DNA from: Malurus cyaneus samueli
Lineage: Eukaryota; Chordata; Aves; Passeriformes; Maluridae
Direction: 5' to 3'
Length of the DNA: 64,000 nt
Assembly (NCBI GenBank): GCA_009741485.1
Contig: CM019237.1
Coordinates: forward strand, 45,274,302 to 45,338,301
Under the pieces are notes generated by a model. That model was not told the DNA's origin, searched no databases, and saw only the letters and a list, made by a program, of their open reading frames with translations. Positions 35,601 through 48,399 of this stretch are shown in pieces. Position 1 is the stretch's first letter; every line of letters begins with the position of its first letter. The position numbers and the translations under genes were made by a program.

Positions 35601-38600
35601 TGAGCACTCTCAAAATCTCACTCACCACAAGGATCTGCTATTCTCTTGCCTATCTTTTATTGAGCTTTTTCCTTCTTTGGCTACATTTAATTAATTCCAA
35701 TAGTGGATAATTGATACATCTTTCCTTAACCTTTTTTTTTCTTATTGTTGCTTTAACAGAATTTCTGGGATGTTCTGAATCATCTCTCCTCCCATTTCTT
35801 TGCTTTGACCTATGTGTGCTCTGACCTCTGTGGTCTTTTTTGTCCTGATGTGGGATATTTTCTTTTTCCACTCAACATGTATAGCAAAGCTGCTTTTTCT
35901 CTTTATTCATCCCTGTTTCCTGCTCCCTTCACTGACTCAGGCCTTTGCAGTCAGGTTGCTGCTGCCTAATGGGCACTGAAGAGCACAAACTCCTAAGGAA
36001 AAACATCTTGTTTTCAGGAACATCTGCCAGGAAGAGGCATAGCTGTGTCCTCTCTCAGACCTGCCCTCCCACTAAGCCCTGTGTGCACTGCAAACATCAG
36101 TTCCTGTCTGTATCCCCTCTGGAAAGCAGATGCACATGGGGCAAATAGATGTGGTTCTTTCTGATCAAGAATAAGCATGTTTGCTCTGTCCTTTTCCCCT
36201 GCCGCAGCCGAAACAGTCTCAGTAACAGCTCCTCCTAAACAAAAAGCCTGAGAACAGAAAAACCATTTGTATCCTCTGAAGGCTTCCCTGAATGATGCTC
36301 GCTGGGTGGATGGTGCCAGATGTGCGGAGTAGGAGGGAGCACTGACCTTTCTCTGCCATGTTCAAACCCTGCCAGACAGACTGGGGCAGGAGCTCTGCTT
36401 AATTAATCTTCATTGAAAGAATTTCTGTCTCCAGACACCATCTTATGTTTCTACTTGATGACAAAATTCCCTGTACAGTTTCTTAATTACAGGCCTGCTC
36501 CAAGGGAATTAATTTGTTGGAAATGCAAAGGGGTAAGAGAAATCTTTGAAGAGCAGGTAAGAAATTCAGGCCAAATCTTTTCCTTTTTGGGGACATAGTG
36601 CAGATCTGGAAAGCTAGGCAGAGCACTTCTGCTTTCTGTCCTATAGGAGACGCTGGAGAAAACCAAGGCTGAGATTAGTGACTGCATTTATATCTCCGCC
36701 CAAAGACCTCACCATCACATCTGAAACCACTCTGGATTTTTGTGGCCCAGAGCAGCTCATCCTATCCTGCTTTCCTGGTGAGGCAGGGAGCCATCAAGCG
36801 TGCATCCTGCTCTGTCCACAGCTTGTCCCTGTGGCAGGGAAGTGGAGAGAGAGCAAGGCAGGAGAGGGACGATGCCATGCTCGTGATTGCTGCAGAAGCC
36901 TCTGCATTTCTGGTGCCAGCATGCTGGGGCTTGCTCCTGAAACAGCAGAAAAGGCTTGGCCAAGACTGAAGACCTTGCACTCCAGGCTAGTGCTCCATCC
37001 CTGACCAACAGAGGGTGACACTCATTCTGCACCCCTACCTCACTCCAGGGAGGAGCCCAAACAAACCATCTGCGTCTGTCTCTTCTCCTCAGTTTGTTCT
37101 GTTTGATGGATTTATCCTTTAGCAAATCCCAACTTTCCTAATGTACTTGGAAATTTTTCATCAAGTTTCAGAGAGGCTTTATCAAGGATTTGTGGTATCT
37201 TCAAATATACTCTTCATTTGCTCTTCAATTTTCAGCTTCTTAATACAGCAGAGAAAAAGTCTCCTCTCTTTTCTGCTATATCACTTTACTGGCCAAAGAG
37301 CAGCAGGACAAGAGCTGGTTATTTCCTTCCCCCGATCCATTCTTTTCCTCCTAATTGTCTCACAGTGAATTTAAACAGCCATCACGTGGAGAGGGTTCAA
37401 CACCAACTTGATTGATCCGAGGGAAAGTTGCCGTGGGTGCACTTAACCCAAATGTTAGCTCTGTCCCCGGGACTTCAAGGACATTGGAGGGTGCTGCTGT
37501 TGTGTCAGCTCTGCAGCTTTGCTGGACACAGTTCAGAGATGAAGCAAGGAGACAAACTGCCTGAGGTAATCCCTGGGTAATACAGAAAAAGGGGCTGAGA
37601 TCTAGAGATGCCTCCTTTTCCATGCAGACCACAGTGATCCGTGTTGGTTCTGGTGTTGAACTGATGCACAGAGACCCTGTGCTCCATGTCCCTTCTCCTC
37701 TATCATGTCCATTTTTGCTTTAATGTCCTGGGACCCTTCCTGCTGATCAAGCAAGGGGTCACTTTGTTTCCAGAGGTCTTATGTTGCTTACAACAGAATG
37801 AAATTTTTCGTACATGGTTATTCAGACAGTTCTGGGGCTGGCAACCAGTTAGAGCAGCTTAGGTGAATGATAAAAGAAGGCAGAAAGAGGATAAGTAATC
37901 CAGCATAATCAAAATGCTCCTGTTGGAAATAGATGAGAAAGTCAGATCAGAGATCATGTGATGCACATTTACCACCTTCTGGATTCTGTAAGTCTCTTCT
38001 TCTTTTGGCCATAAAAGAAAAAAAAAAATTACAAATCCACAGGGGATAATGTATTTACTGTCTGCACAGCATCAGAAGTTCCCTCTCTTCTTCCCTGCAT
38101 CACTGCAACACCCTGTCTCCCCTTGCTGACCAGTCCTGCTACTGCTATGAGATCTGACAAGATTAGAGTCCAGGTGGTTTGTCTGCAGACAGAATAATTC
38201 TTCCTTTTATGGAAATTCTTCTGCTTCTCCCCTGACAATGGCCTTCAGATCCTTGCTTAGTAACAGAGGAGATTTTTCTCCTTCTTTGGAACCCTCACAG
38301 CAACAATCTCACCCACGCAGAAACCACCTTGCCTTCTGCAAAGAGCCACTGCTCCCAGTTGTCTCACTGCAAGAAGGTTCCAGCTGTTAGAGAGGTGGAA
38401 ATGGGGTGCACAAGGAAGAAATATTCTTCCAGTCCCCTTTGCTCCTCATGCTGCTAAAGTCACTGGCGTAAGGACAAAGGTGTTAATCTAGGATCTGCTG
38501 AGTGAGACAAGGATTTTCCAAGCCCCCAGATCACTTGGGTACAATATTTTGCTGCTCCTTATATAGACCATGGCATAATTTGGTGGTAGCTATAGCTAAG

Positions 38601-38845
38601 ATTAAAGTTTACTTGCAGAATGTGCCAGGGGCACGTGCACCACCATGAGAACCACACTCAGAGAGCCAGGGAGGATTCACTTTCCCATCTGGCAGCTTCT
38701 TCACCCTATTTGTTCTTTCACATTATGGTGATGCTTTCCATCAATCTGCCAGCTTCTTCTTTTAGGCTGAGATGAGATTTTATGCTACAGATTCAGCTTC
38801 ATTTAAGCACCATCCCTTCCACCTACACCCCAAAATAATACTCAT
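29641..38845. other. Long non-coding stretch, little identified
   Basis: No gene or repeat family that I can support over 9 kb. The window's longest open frame (33210-33860, minus, 216 codons) lies in a GC-richer segment with several competing frames on both strands and no recognisable domain. AT-rich homeodomain-word clusters occur near 31090-31165 (ACTAATTAAAC). A small exon-like piece sits at 36493-36556 (see findings). Confidence 0.5.
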
Positions 38846-38868
38846 TAAAAAAAAGAAAAAAAAAAAAC
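38846..38868. repeat. Poly(A) low-complexity tract
   Basis: An A run with a single G interruption. No retroposed body was recognised beside it. Confidence 0.85.
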
Positions 38869-41700
38869 CAGTGAAGGGATCTGCCCTGCCTACGTAGGAC
38901 TGGAATAGCTGTCGTGATTTCAGTTAGATGAAATCATGGATGAGCTGGGGGAAATGAGGACAAAGAAGCAGATGTGTTTCGGCAGAAGTTCAGCCCTGCT
39001 GGGTCTCCCTGGGCAGTATCTGCCATGGGAATGGCAGCTATGGCTTGGCCTGTGGCACGGAGACAAGAGGTATTTCTGGCATGGGAAGTGGAGGAGAGCA
39101 GAGGCCACGGACAGTAGCTCTGGAGACTGCTATATCCTGCAAGGCTCAGATCAGGAGACTGCTCAGCTCTGATTCACTGCACCAGTGAAAATACAGGTTG
39201 GCTGTGAGACCCTGACAAGAGCACAGGATGCCAGTCTGCTTGCTAGGAGCACTGGTTCAGGATCAATTCTAAGCTTCAGGGGATAGAAACGAGGTGAGGC
39301 TTCACATGTCAGGGTTTGGGGAGGGAGCGTAGCTCTTTAATGTGATGCAGACAGATTTAGCTTTAGCACTGACTTGGAGAGAAGGCAGCATGTACTAATT
39401 CATTAGCAACTGTGGGATATTCTTTCATGTTGCTTGTATTTGAGCTCTGGCAAGATAAGAGCTTGAGGGGTAAGGGTGCACTGCGCTTAGGTAAAGCTGT
39501 TCCCTGCGGCTCAGATGAGGAGTATCTCTGCTGATACATTCTGCTGGTTGACTTGTCCTCCAGGCCAAACAGAAAACTCTGCAGATCTGAGTTTCTATTT
39601 ATTTGGCAGCAGCATTTGCTTTGTGAGTTCCCTGCCCACATATCACTGCCATCATGGATGCCTTCTCCTAGCTGTCGAAAGACCCACTGCTGGCATGAAG
39701 AGGCAATTCAGTTACACGGTATCTCAGCTGAATTATCTATATCACATTATACCTCCAGGGCACAAGGCAATACCTCTGAACACATTTGTGGGACTCTGTA
39801 TGATGTAACGTGCTGCTAGGTGTCTGCTTAGATATCTCTGTACTAGACTGCATAAGAATTACCCTTGGATTGGTCTAGGACATTTTTCCTGTGCCCTTTT
39901 AAGTGAAACTAGGAAGTGCCTTTGCACACAGGTCACCAAACAGGCACCCACCATGAAAAGTATTGCTCTGTAGGACAGTGTTCTAGGGTGGCCTGCAACA
40001 GCAACTCCCAGTGCCAAGGACTGTAACGCCGTTGCTCCCATTTGCTGGAGCTTCCAGGGAGCTCACAGATTTCATTACAAGGCACTGAATACAGCACCAT
40101 CTTACACGTGTGTGCCATCCCTCCAAACCAGGAGCTTGGAGAACCACTGTGAGGTTTTTGCTCTGCAAAATCAAATTCAAATTCATAATCTCATTTTCAC
40201 TCCACTGAGGATTATTTTCTTAAATTGCTCCTTACTCTTGAGCAAGGTTTGAGGAAATTCCAAGCAACACCCCACCAGTTCCTCAGCAACCCATTGCTCA
40301 AATGTTCATGATTTAGTTGGCTGTCAAACAAATCTTTATCTTTTTCCAGTTCTCAGTGCTGACCTCACCGAAACACAGGGGAGCCCTGGCTGCATAACAT
40401 AATTGAACATGAGCCCTCAATTACTACATACCAGAGAAAAGAGGTGAATTGAGTTTGGATCTCAGTGTTTCACGCCTCCACACATGTGCTCCTTGCATTC
40501 AAGGCTGTGTAGGGAGTAGTGTCTGATTCTGGTCCATACCTGCACTGTCACATGCTGTCACAGATGATTTGCAGTGGAGTTGCCACCCAAGGATATGTTT
40601 CTAGTGCCAGCAGGGTAGACATATGGTTCTTTTTGTGGTGGGGCTGTAAAATGAGTGGGCTTCACCTTACGGGTTTTACTTTTGATCATACAAGATAGGT
40701 ATTGGGAAACCTCAGAGATTAATTTTTTTTTAAATCCTGTAGGCAAGATGGGTCAAAACTTCTTATTCTTTTTCCAGTGCATAAACCCAAAAGAAATGGA
40801 GAAATAAAAATACTATGAAATCTAGATGAGAAAGAAGGAAGCAGAAAGGAACAATTAAGTGATGAAGCTTAGGGAGCCAAAGAAAAAGGTCCATAAGCTT
40901 TAGGAAAGGAGAAAGTTGTATTGTTAGATTTGCTGTGAAGCCTTCTGAAGCCCAAGTGTTCATGAAAAGGTTTATCAGCATTTGCATAAAAACAAAAAAA
41001 ATGTTTCTTATTCTGCCATGGTCCAGGATTACTTCTGAATGTTTTCATCCTGTACACAGCAAGCTTGATGGAAACAATTTGCTGGTTTCTCATAAAGCCT
41101 AAACTTGTCTCATTTAGTGTCAGATACTTAAATATTATACTGAATTAAATACTGTGGGGCCATCTCATAACTAATGGGGATATCAAGTAGGCAAATTACC
41201 CTCTCTCCCTATTTCTATCGACTGCAAAGGGAAACAGCGTGATTTGGTTTCTAATTCTGGCAGATGGATCTGTGCACATGTGATTGCGAAAGGAGGGAGA
41301 GGGTTTGGGGCGGAAACCAGAAGAGGCTGAAAAGGGAGCAGGGATGGTAAAGTGTTTTTCTGAAGCACTCAAATTGCTGTCAAGGGGCCAGGAAAGCCTG
41401 GAAAGTGGCCCATGCACTTGTGTCTGCAACAGACAGGAGCGTGCCAGATTCTACAGGCCATCAGCTCCTGTGCAACGTTTTTCATGGTGCTTTATTCTGG
41501 CACTCGAAAGAAGCACTAGAAAATGGTCCAACTCATTCAGAAATGGTCCCACATGTTTCTTCTATGACAGGAAGGAAGGAAAAGAATTGGGCCTCCGCAG
41601 TGGAAACACATGCCCCTCTTCTTTTTAGTGTCATCCCTTTTGCATGTGACATGCCCTTTGCTGCAGATGCATGGGGTTCAGGGGGTGTCAGAAGCTCACA
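38869..41700. other. Non-coding stretch, nothing recognised
   Basis: Short overlapping open frames only. No repeat family or RNA was identified. Confidence 0.55.
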
Positions 41701-41780
41701 TCTTCCTTGCTTTCTCTCTGGTCTTTCTCCCTCTGCCCCTTCTCTCTATCCCCCTTTTCCCCCTTCCCTTCTCTTTTCCC
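41701..41780. repeat. Homopyrimidine-rich tract
   Basis: Nearly continuous C/T (for example CCCCCTTTTCCCCC-type runs) with few purines. Such tracts can form triplex (H-DNA) structures and resemble long polypyrimidine tracts, but no convincing 3' splice site with exon follows. Confidence 0.75.
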
Positions 41781-41864
41781 TGTTGGCAGCAAAATAATGT
41801 CTTGTCTCTGAGTAACGTTCATGGTGTATAATTTACAGCCCATAAATAGATGACTGTTATTAAC

Positions 41865-41893
41865 AAAGAAAAAAGAAAAAAAAAAAAAAAAAA
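41865..41893. repeat. A-rich tract
   Basis: (A)n interrupted by G, ending in a run of 18 A. Low-complexity sequence; no adjoining retroposon body was recognised. Confidence 0.85.
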
Positions 41894-43249
41894 CACGAAA
41901 CCTTCCACATATTTTATTCCCTAAGCATTAACCAAAACATTTCAGACACAGAGGAGCCACTTGCAGTGTAAAATGTGCGGAGCCCGACTGAATGGCCAGG
42001 TCTCTTTCTCCTGTGATTTCTCATTCAACTTGTTCCATCCCTACTCTTCATCCTTTCCTTCCCTCCAGCTTTTCCTCTTCTGTACTCTTGCCCCCACCAC
42101 AAAGCCCCTTCTGCACCATCTGGAGCCACCACCTGTCTCCACCACTGTGCTCTCTTCTCCTTGGCCCTGTGGTCTCAGCTGGAGCTCCAGCCCTTGCCAA
42201 TACACAATCAACCTCCTACTTGAACAGAAAAGCAGGAAAGAGAGAGGAAGGGAAAAAACTTGGGCACAGAAATGAGCAAGCAGCAGAGCTTGCAGCCACA
42301 CTATAAAGCACCAAAACCTTGAGGCTCAGCCCCAAACCCAGATTTCCTGAAGTCTCACTCTTCATGTGCATCCCTTGCTTTCCCTGCAGCGTTCTTTCTC
42401 CAGTGCAATGGATCTGACTTGTCTGTGTAAGGCAGCTGAGCAACAACAGCAAACCATTACCCCTTCTTCTTCAGGGCTTTTTCCATCCTGCTGGCACCTC
42501 TGACCTTCCACAAATCTGTGGGAAGGGTTCCTTTCTTACCCCATATCTCTTCCAGGAGCTTTGTTTTCTCTCTGTGTGTCTCTTTCTCTCAACCCATATC
42601 CTCTGCACCCACCACCCCCACGCTTTCCCAAAACCAGCCACCTCTCCAGGCCCTGGGAAGCCCTGTCAAGGCCAGCTTGGGCTGCCAGGGAGGAGCAGAT
42701 AGAGGCAGGAAAGCTGGAAAACAGGAGACCATCTCCATGTCAGGGGCAGTAGTCAGCCAAGGAGAACACCAGGAATGTGCTGGCATGTGGTGAGGGCAGC
42801 CAGGAGAGGAATGGGAATTGTGATGGACTGCCTGGGGGTAGAGGGTGAAATGCATTCAACAGGCTAAATTTGGCAAGGTAAATTTGGCCAGTGTAGAGGG
42901 CTCAGTAAAAATGGCAGAAAGATGTTACCTTTGCCAGATCTAAAGAAGGGATAGAGTGACCAGGCCCTGGAGGAATAGAACCAAGAATGCCTTGCATTTC
43001 CCAATGCCTTGCATGCCCGGGATCTCACGGGAAGCACATACACTGCACTCCGCACCACCCTTGTTGGCCATCAGGGGCTCATCTCGGATCTTGAACCAAA
43101 TGCAGTGCCAGCCCTAGACTTCCACCACACCCCAGGCTTTGGATGACTGGTGTGAGCTTTGCACCCTCTGAGGCTTTCAGGGACTGAGTGGCTCATCTAG
43201 AAAATGGCTGAGAAAAAACCAAACCAAGTAGTAAAGTATTGTGTCCCCT
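41894..43249. other. Non-coding stretch, pyrimidine-biased part
   Basis: 42000-42130 and 42500-42640 are C/T-rich on the plus strand, which suppresses stops and yields overlapping open frames of about 104, 104 and 91 codons. I regard these as composition artefacts. Nothing else was identified. Confidence 0.5.
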
Positions 43250-43330
43250 CAGCTGAGTCACCCTGGGGCAGGGCCGTGACTCAGGGAGGTGCAGCCGCTC
43301 CTCTCTCCGGGTGCAGCTGAGTCACTGTGG
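43250..43330. promoter_or_regulatory. Cluster of three AP-1/MARE-type sites
   Basis: TGAGTCA occurs at 43254-43260 and 43318-43324 and TGACTCA at 43277-43283. The outer two are preceded by CAGC (CAGCTGAGTCAC), which partly extends them toward the Maf recognition element (GCTGAGTCA), the target of NF-E2/Nrf/Maf and Fos/Jun family factors. Three perfect 7-mers in 71 bases is well above chance. The two CAGCTGAGTCAC copies may reflect an old local duplication. Function as an enhancer is inferred. Confidence 0.4.
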
Positions 43331-44144
43331 TACAGTCCAGGGGCAGGGACATGGGTGCCCTTCCTCTGTGTCAGGACATGCATGTAGTCACAGGGAGGCA
43401 GCTTGAAAGCACAGTTTAGGAAGATGCACCAGGGCAGCACAAGACTGCATAGTCCTTGGAGATTTGGGTTACTGTGCTTCTGTTTTGAAAAAATATCCTG
43501 GACACTTGAAAGGTTTTTTTAAATCTATGTTCTGTTATACATTTGTGTATTTCTTTGAGTTACAGGATTTAGCATCCTGCAGTCTAGCCCTCAGCTGCCT
43601 TCCTGGGCTCTTGAATTTTAATGTAGAAAAAGAAATCTTGTGGAATAACTGCCTGAAATAACACACTGAGTCACTGTTAACATGGATGGCAGGGTCTCTC
43701 TCCTCTCCACCTCCTAACATATTGGCAGAAGAAGGGAAAAAGCCACAGTCCTGAGGCCAGACACTTCATCTTTGCAAGTGGCACCTTCACAAGTGACCCT
43801 GCTGCTGGGTACTGGGCATGGCATGAGAACTGGGTGCAGACTCCAACTTCCTCCTGAATCCCTGGCAGCTCTGCCAGACAATTTTTCACCCTATGAGCTG
43901 AGGGTGAACTCCTGAATGTGTCAAGAAATCTGGGGACTCTCAGTGGAATCTGTTCCAAGGGGTTCAAAGGGGTAAGTAAAAAAATTACACTGAGGGCAAA
44001 TTAAAAAATTAAACAAAATGTTTGAGGTACCAAACAGCTGTGGTAGCAGCTCAGCAGGGATTGGTCTGGATTCCCATCTGGAGATTAGCCTAGAGATACC
44101 CTTTTCCAGCTATCCTAAGATGGTTCTGGCCTTTTGACTTTTGT
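43331..44144. other. Non-coding stretch, nothing recognised
   Basis: No gene, repeat family or RNA identified. Short open frames only. Confidence 0.5.
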
Positions 44145-44172
44145 AGATTGTCTTTTGCAGATTGTCTTTTGC
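44145..44172. repeat. 14-base tandem duplication
   Basis: AGATTGTCTTTTGC is present twice in direct succession (44145-44158 and 44159-44172) without mismatch. Confidence 0.92.
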
Positions 44173-44479
44173 ATTTAGACAACTGCCTCAGCTTTCAAAT
44201 GTCAGCTCTGACTCCTGTATTGTGCTCAGTGAGAAAGAGTTTCAGCACATCTTGTGAGGAGGGGAGATACTCAGAAAGCAATGATGCCTGGGTTCAGAGA
44301 AGCATCCCATGTGACAAGTTTTGACATGCCTTTAACAATTCAGTATTCCTGTGCTGGGCTCTGTGTGTGTGCTCTGCTTGCATTTCTGCCTTTGAGATGC
44401 CTGTGAGAACTCCTCTGGCAGACTGATATATCATACATTATTTTCACACACAGGGGTTGCTTTATTTGACTAAGGGCAG

Positions 44480-44620
44480 ATATTAATGTGCAGCAGAGAT
44501 ATCCCAGCATCTTCTGTTTCTGCTGATGGCTGGGCTGCAATAACTAATTGTGCGGATGCTAATGGATCACGACAGATGGGAGATAAAACATCTCAGTTAT
44601 CATCACCATGGAAGTGCATC
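44480..44620. promoter_or_regulatory. Candidate conserved non-coding element
   Basis: Complex sequence with TATTAATGTGC, AATAACTAATTGTG, GCTAATGGATC and GGGAGATAAAAC (GATA/homeodomain-like words) and no low complexity. A short plus-strand open frame crosses it but shows no recognisable peptide. It is inferred to be an enhancer-type block. Confidence 0.3.
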
Positions 44621-45654
44621 TGTACAGCTTTTCCACTGGCCAAAGAGGCTCCATACAGCCAGGCTTGCTGGGCTGCTGCTCCAGTCCACCAGAGGTAACC
44701 AGGGTTAGCAGAGGAGGTAGCTCGCACAGTAACATTCATTCAAAAGCCATGGATGGCTCTCACGGCAGCTGGAGTTTCTCAGTGATCCGCTGCAGCCACC
44801 TGGACCCACTTTGCTGCATGCTTTAATTGCACTGAAAACTGCACTGGTGCAGTCACGTCTTCCTCCCCAGCCTGTCTCAAAGGCCCCCACTGATGTTTAC
44901 CAGTCCACTTGTCTTTCCACCTGTGTATGAGCCCACCCACCTACATCATCCCACTGACACATAATATATAGGTAGATAAAATCCCTTTGGAAAATAAAAT
45001 TAACTGGTTAAAACCAAGAGAACTTTACTGCCTGGAAGCACTAAAAGTAAATCAATGGAAGTCCTAATGTTTCACATGAGCTATTTTACCTCTGAAGGCT
45101 GTGGGCCATGCAGGAAGATCATTAACATTCCCGGGTGACAAGTCGACAAATGCAGAATTGACAAATTCCAGCCTCAAGCCTTGGTCTTGCATCCCAAGAG
45201 GTGACATTCAGGTGGGAGGGAGGAGGATTTAAGTTTTGGGATATAACCCTCTCTATGGGAAGTCAGGGCTCCTGAATGGCTTCCAGTTACAAGATTGGGT
45301 GGCACCTGAGCATCTGTGGCCCACACGTGGGTCATCCACACAGGTACAGTTCTGGAGGGAACCAAGGACCATCCTCTGCCAGTGGCCCTGGAGGATGTTT
45401 CCTCACACACATCAGCCCCAGGTGTGCTGCAACTCCACGGTGAGGGCAGGACCATCTCCTTCCTCTGCTCCAGGACCAAGGGATCATCTCTGGATGATGC
45501 TACCAGCTCCTGAGGGCTGTGTGGCACAGAGGAGTCTGCTAGCAAAGCAGGGATGCCAGAGTACCCCTGACTCATCACTGAAACACTGCTGATGTTTGTT
45601 TAAAAGTAGAGTTTAAAGAAGAGTGATGTTTTTGTGGGCCTGTGAACGGAGAAG
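44621..45654. other. Non-coding stretch, nothing recognised
   Basis: Opposing open frames of 134 codons (minus, 45174-45578) and 118 codons (plus, 45236-45592) overlap in a GC-richer stretch. Neither has a recognisable domain. Confidence 0.5.
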
Positions 45655-45790
45655 GATCCCTATGGGGATTCCAAGGAGAAAGCATGAGGAAGAAGATTGG
45701 AAGGGGCAGAAAGGGATGGGAGGGAAAGTTAAGAGAGGGAGGAGAGAAGAAAACGACAGAAGCAGAAGGGAAGGGGAAGAAATATGAGTG
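45655..45790. repeat. Polypurine (GA-rich) tract
   Basis: About 135 bases that are nearly all A/G on the plus strand, with mixed GAGGAA, GGGAAGG and AGAGAGGG units. It is a candidate triplex-forming region and GAGA-type sequence, not a regular microsatellite. Confidence 0.75.
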
Positions 45791-47189
45791 AGATAAGGAA
45801 ACTAAGGCACAAAGGTTTATTTACACTTTGGGGACCTTTTCTTTTACACCTCACTGAGCTTGATAAAACCTCTTTTTATAGTTGCCTCTCTCCCAGCAGT
45901 GAGATGACAAAGAAGCGGGATTATGGGGAAGTGAGAAATGTCAGTGTGGGCTCCAAGCATCCTACCTGTCCTGCTCTCCTTCTCCTCCTGTCTGAGGAAA
46001 AACTGATGGCCAGAGCTGGGGTGACTATGTGCACATCCAGCATCACACTTAGCTTGGCTGACTCTCGGAGGGGCTGTGACACCTCCACCCTTCTTCTCAC
46101 TGGCTTCACAGTCCCCCTTGCTGGGCATTTCTGGGGAGAGAGGATCTGAAACAAGGGCAGAGGGAGGCCAGTGTGAGAGATGTCAAACCTGGGCCTATTT
46201 TTTTTGACAAATCCTCAATCCCACCACTGAGCTGGAGGCTGTTGAGGTGGTGTTGAGGATGCAGAGCTCCTCTTCTCTCTGAACTGTAACAAGCTGGCAA
46301 TCCAATTTTGGTTTGTCTTAGCAGAGAATCTGGATGCCTCTCCAGAGCTCACCTGAACCCACTCAGTTCTCTTGCCTGATAAAATTTCTATCTGAAATTA
46401 GACTGATGAGAGTGCTTGACTGACACCCCAGGAGACTGACGTTTCCCTTTCATCACGCCTCCAGATGAAAGCTCCAGCTGCAGCAGAGCAAAGATAAGGT
46501 GCACCTCTCCTGTCTGACCATTTCTTGGAGCAGGAAGGAAGTTCCTTTTCCATTTTAGTGAGTCCTTTGCCTTCTGGGCTAAAGTTGCTAGCAAAAAGGA
46601 GAATTGGATTCAGTTTTTGCATGCCCATGATAAGTCATAGCACCAACAGGATTATGAGATGACCATCTCATTTCTCACTGGGTCCTACAGTGGCATTTTG
46701 TCACTAACTGTATGAACTGCATGTGAAAGGCTCCCAAGCTTTATCATCCCAGTCTGTTTCACCCTTTGACCCAGGGAAGAAATAGCTGAACTTCACCTAA
46801 CAAAGATCTATCTCTGTACTGTGCCCATTTCTTCCTGCAACACTGGTAGGTTTCCAGCCAAGATACAGAGCTCATAAATTACTGAGACATCAATAAATGA
46901 CTCAATGATTTTAGAGTGACTAAAATGAAACATATCTTATTTATGTTAATGAAGACGGCTGACATCTTGAAGAATCACTCACTGCTTTGCAGACTACATA
47001 CATTCAGTAATCATTCAGCCACTGCTGAAATGCAGCTACCTCTGGGATGGGTTGTGTCAGATGCTTAATAATGTCTGGAAATGCAGCAAAGACATATAGA
47101 AGTAAGCAAACAAAACACTTTGTTTGGAAGCCACTAGGGAAAATTTGAGGTAGACAGTGTGTGGCAACAAACTAGGATCTAATGAGATT
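45791..47189. other. Non-coding stretch, nothing recognised
   Basis: Open frames of up to 121 codons (45784-46149) oppose each other across both strands and show no known content. No repeats were identified. Confidence 0.5.
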
Positions 47190-47700
47190 CTAAACTTCTT
47201 TTTGAGCAGTGCTTGACACTAAAATCACAGAGCTTTGCTGTTAGGAAGTTGAGGAATGAACTCCGTCACTGCTGGGGGTCTTGTGAGGATATTGCATGCT
47301 TACTTTATGTGTGCTATGATTGCAGCTTTGCATTCAAATGAGGCTGAAAAAATGTTTGCTCCTCCAAACGCTTGGTTTGTCCAGGCACTCGGCAATTGCA
47401 AACGCCATTTCAGAATCGGGCAGGCAGGAATGCGTGCGCCTCTGGGTTCTGCTTCTGCAAACCTGAGTGAGCTGACATGAGGGGCACTTGCCTTTCCATG
47501 TCATTCAAAGCCAGTATGTTGCATATCTTCCCTGACTGCTGTTACTCATAACTGGAACAAAGAGATAGAAAATTAAACGCTTTAGCAGGTAATTAAGAGA
47601 GACGTTTATGGGTTTGCTTTCAAGCCACTTCAGTGAGTGCCGCCTCAGTAAAGCTGTAGATTACTGTAAGGTAAAACAAAGAATGTTGCTTGGTGCATGT
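47190..47700. promoter_or_regulatory. Candidate conserved non-coding element
   Basis: A long complex block free of simple repeats, with ATTGCATGC, GCTTTGCATTCAAATGAG, AATTGCAAACGCC (C/EBP/POU-like words) and isolated CpGs in non-island context. Retained CpG within AT-rich unique DNA often marks constraint. The 74-codon open frame at 47256-47480 is unrecognised. The regulatory call is inference. Confidence 0.32.
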
Positions 47701-48196
47701 GTATGAATCGCATTTCAGGTGCCGGAATGGGAGGTGCGGGAGGGTTGGGGGACTTGAGGAGCCTTCTCACTTTTCCATTCCTGCCATTTAGGAGATCTCC
47801 ATAGGAGGTCAGTTATAAAGGAAAGAGCTTTAGAGTTTTGGGAGGTGTAAAATGACTGTAGCACTGTCCAAGGAAAGACAGACGGACCATTTCACACCAG
47901 CAGAGCATGGTTGGGGGATGTAGGTGTTAAATGTACAGAACCAGGACACAGATCTAAGATCTTGATGTATAAATGGGAATTCATGCAGGGAAGCAAAAGG
48001 ATCTCCTCTGTGCCTGCTGCTGGAGACTGCAACACGCAGGTCAGTGTGGAACATTGTGGAACAGTGTGTTAGATCCCTCAACAGACCACTGGCACAACTT
48101 GCTCCCTCTAAATATGGACTCATCTTCCACAGCACCAGGGCAAGGAAAAGCTCCCACTAGAGTAAGGCAAAAAATTACCCCACCTTGTCCTCTCAG

Positions 48197-48212
48197 AAAA
48201 AAAAAAAAAAAA
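48197..48212. repeat. Poly(A) run
   Basis: Sixteen A in a row. A second run of 14 A lies at 48287-48300. The stretch between them is not a recognised retroposon. Confidence 0.85.
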
Positions 48213-48399
48213 TAATTCTATCCCTTCTCATTAACACCAGTTATTCTTTTTAAAATGTTACCTGGATCAGGAAATGGCAAAGTCTGAAAAAAAAAAAAAA
48301 TGGGTGAGAAACAACTTTGAGTGTTTTTTGTCCTTTAGAATCTCAGAGCAATCTGAGGAAATGGCTGCTGCCCCTGCACCATGCTGAACTGAGGGACAG

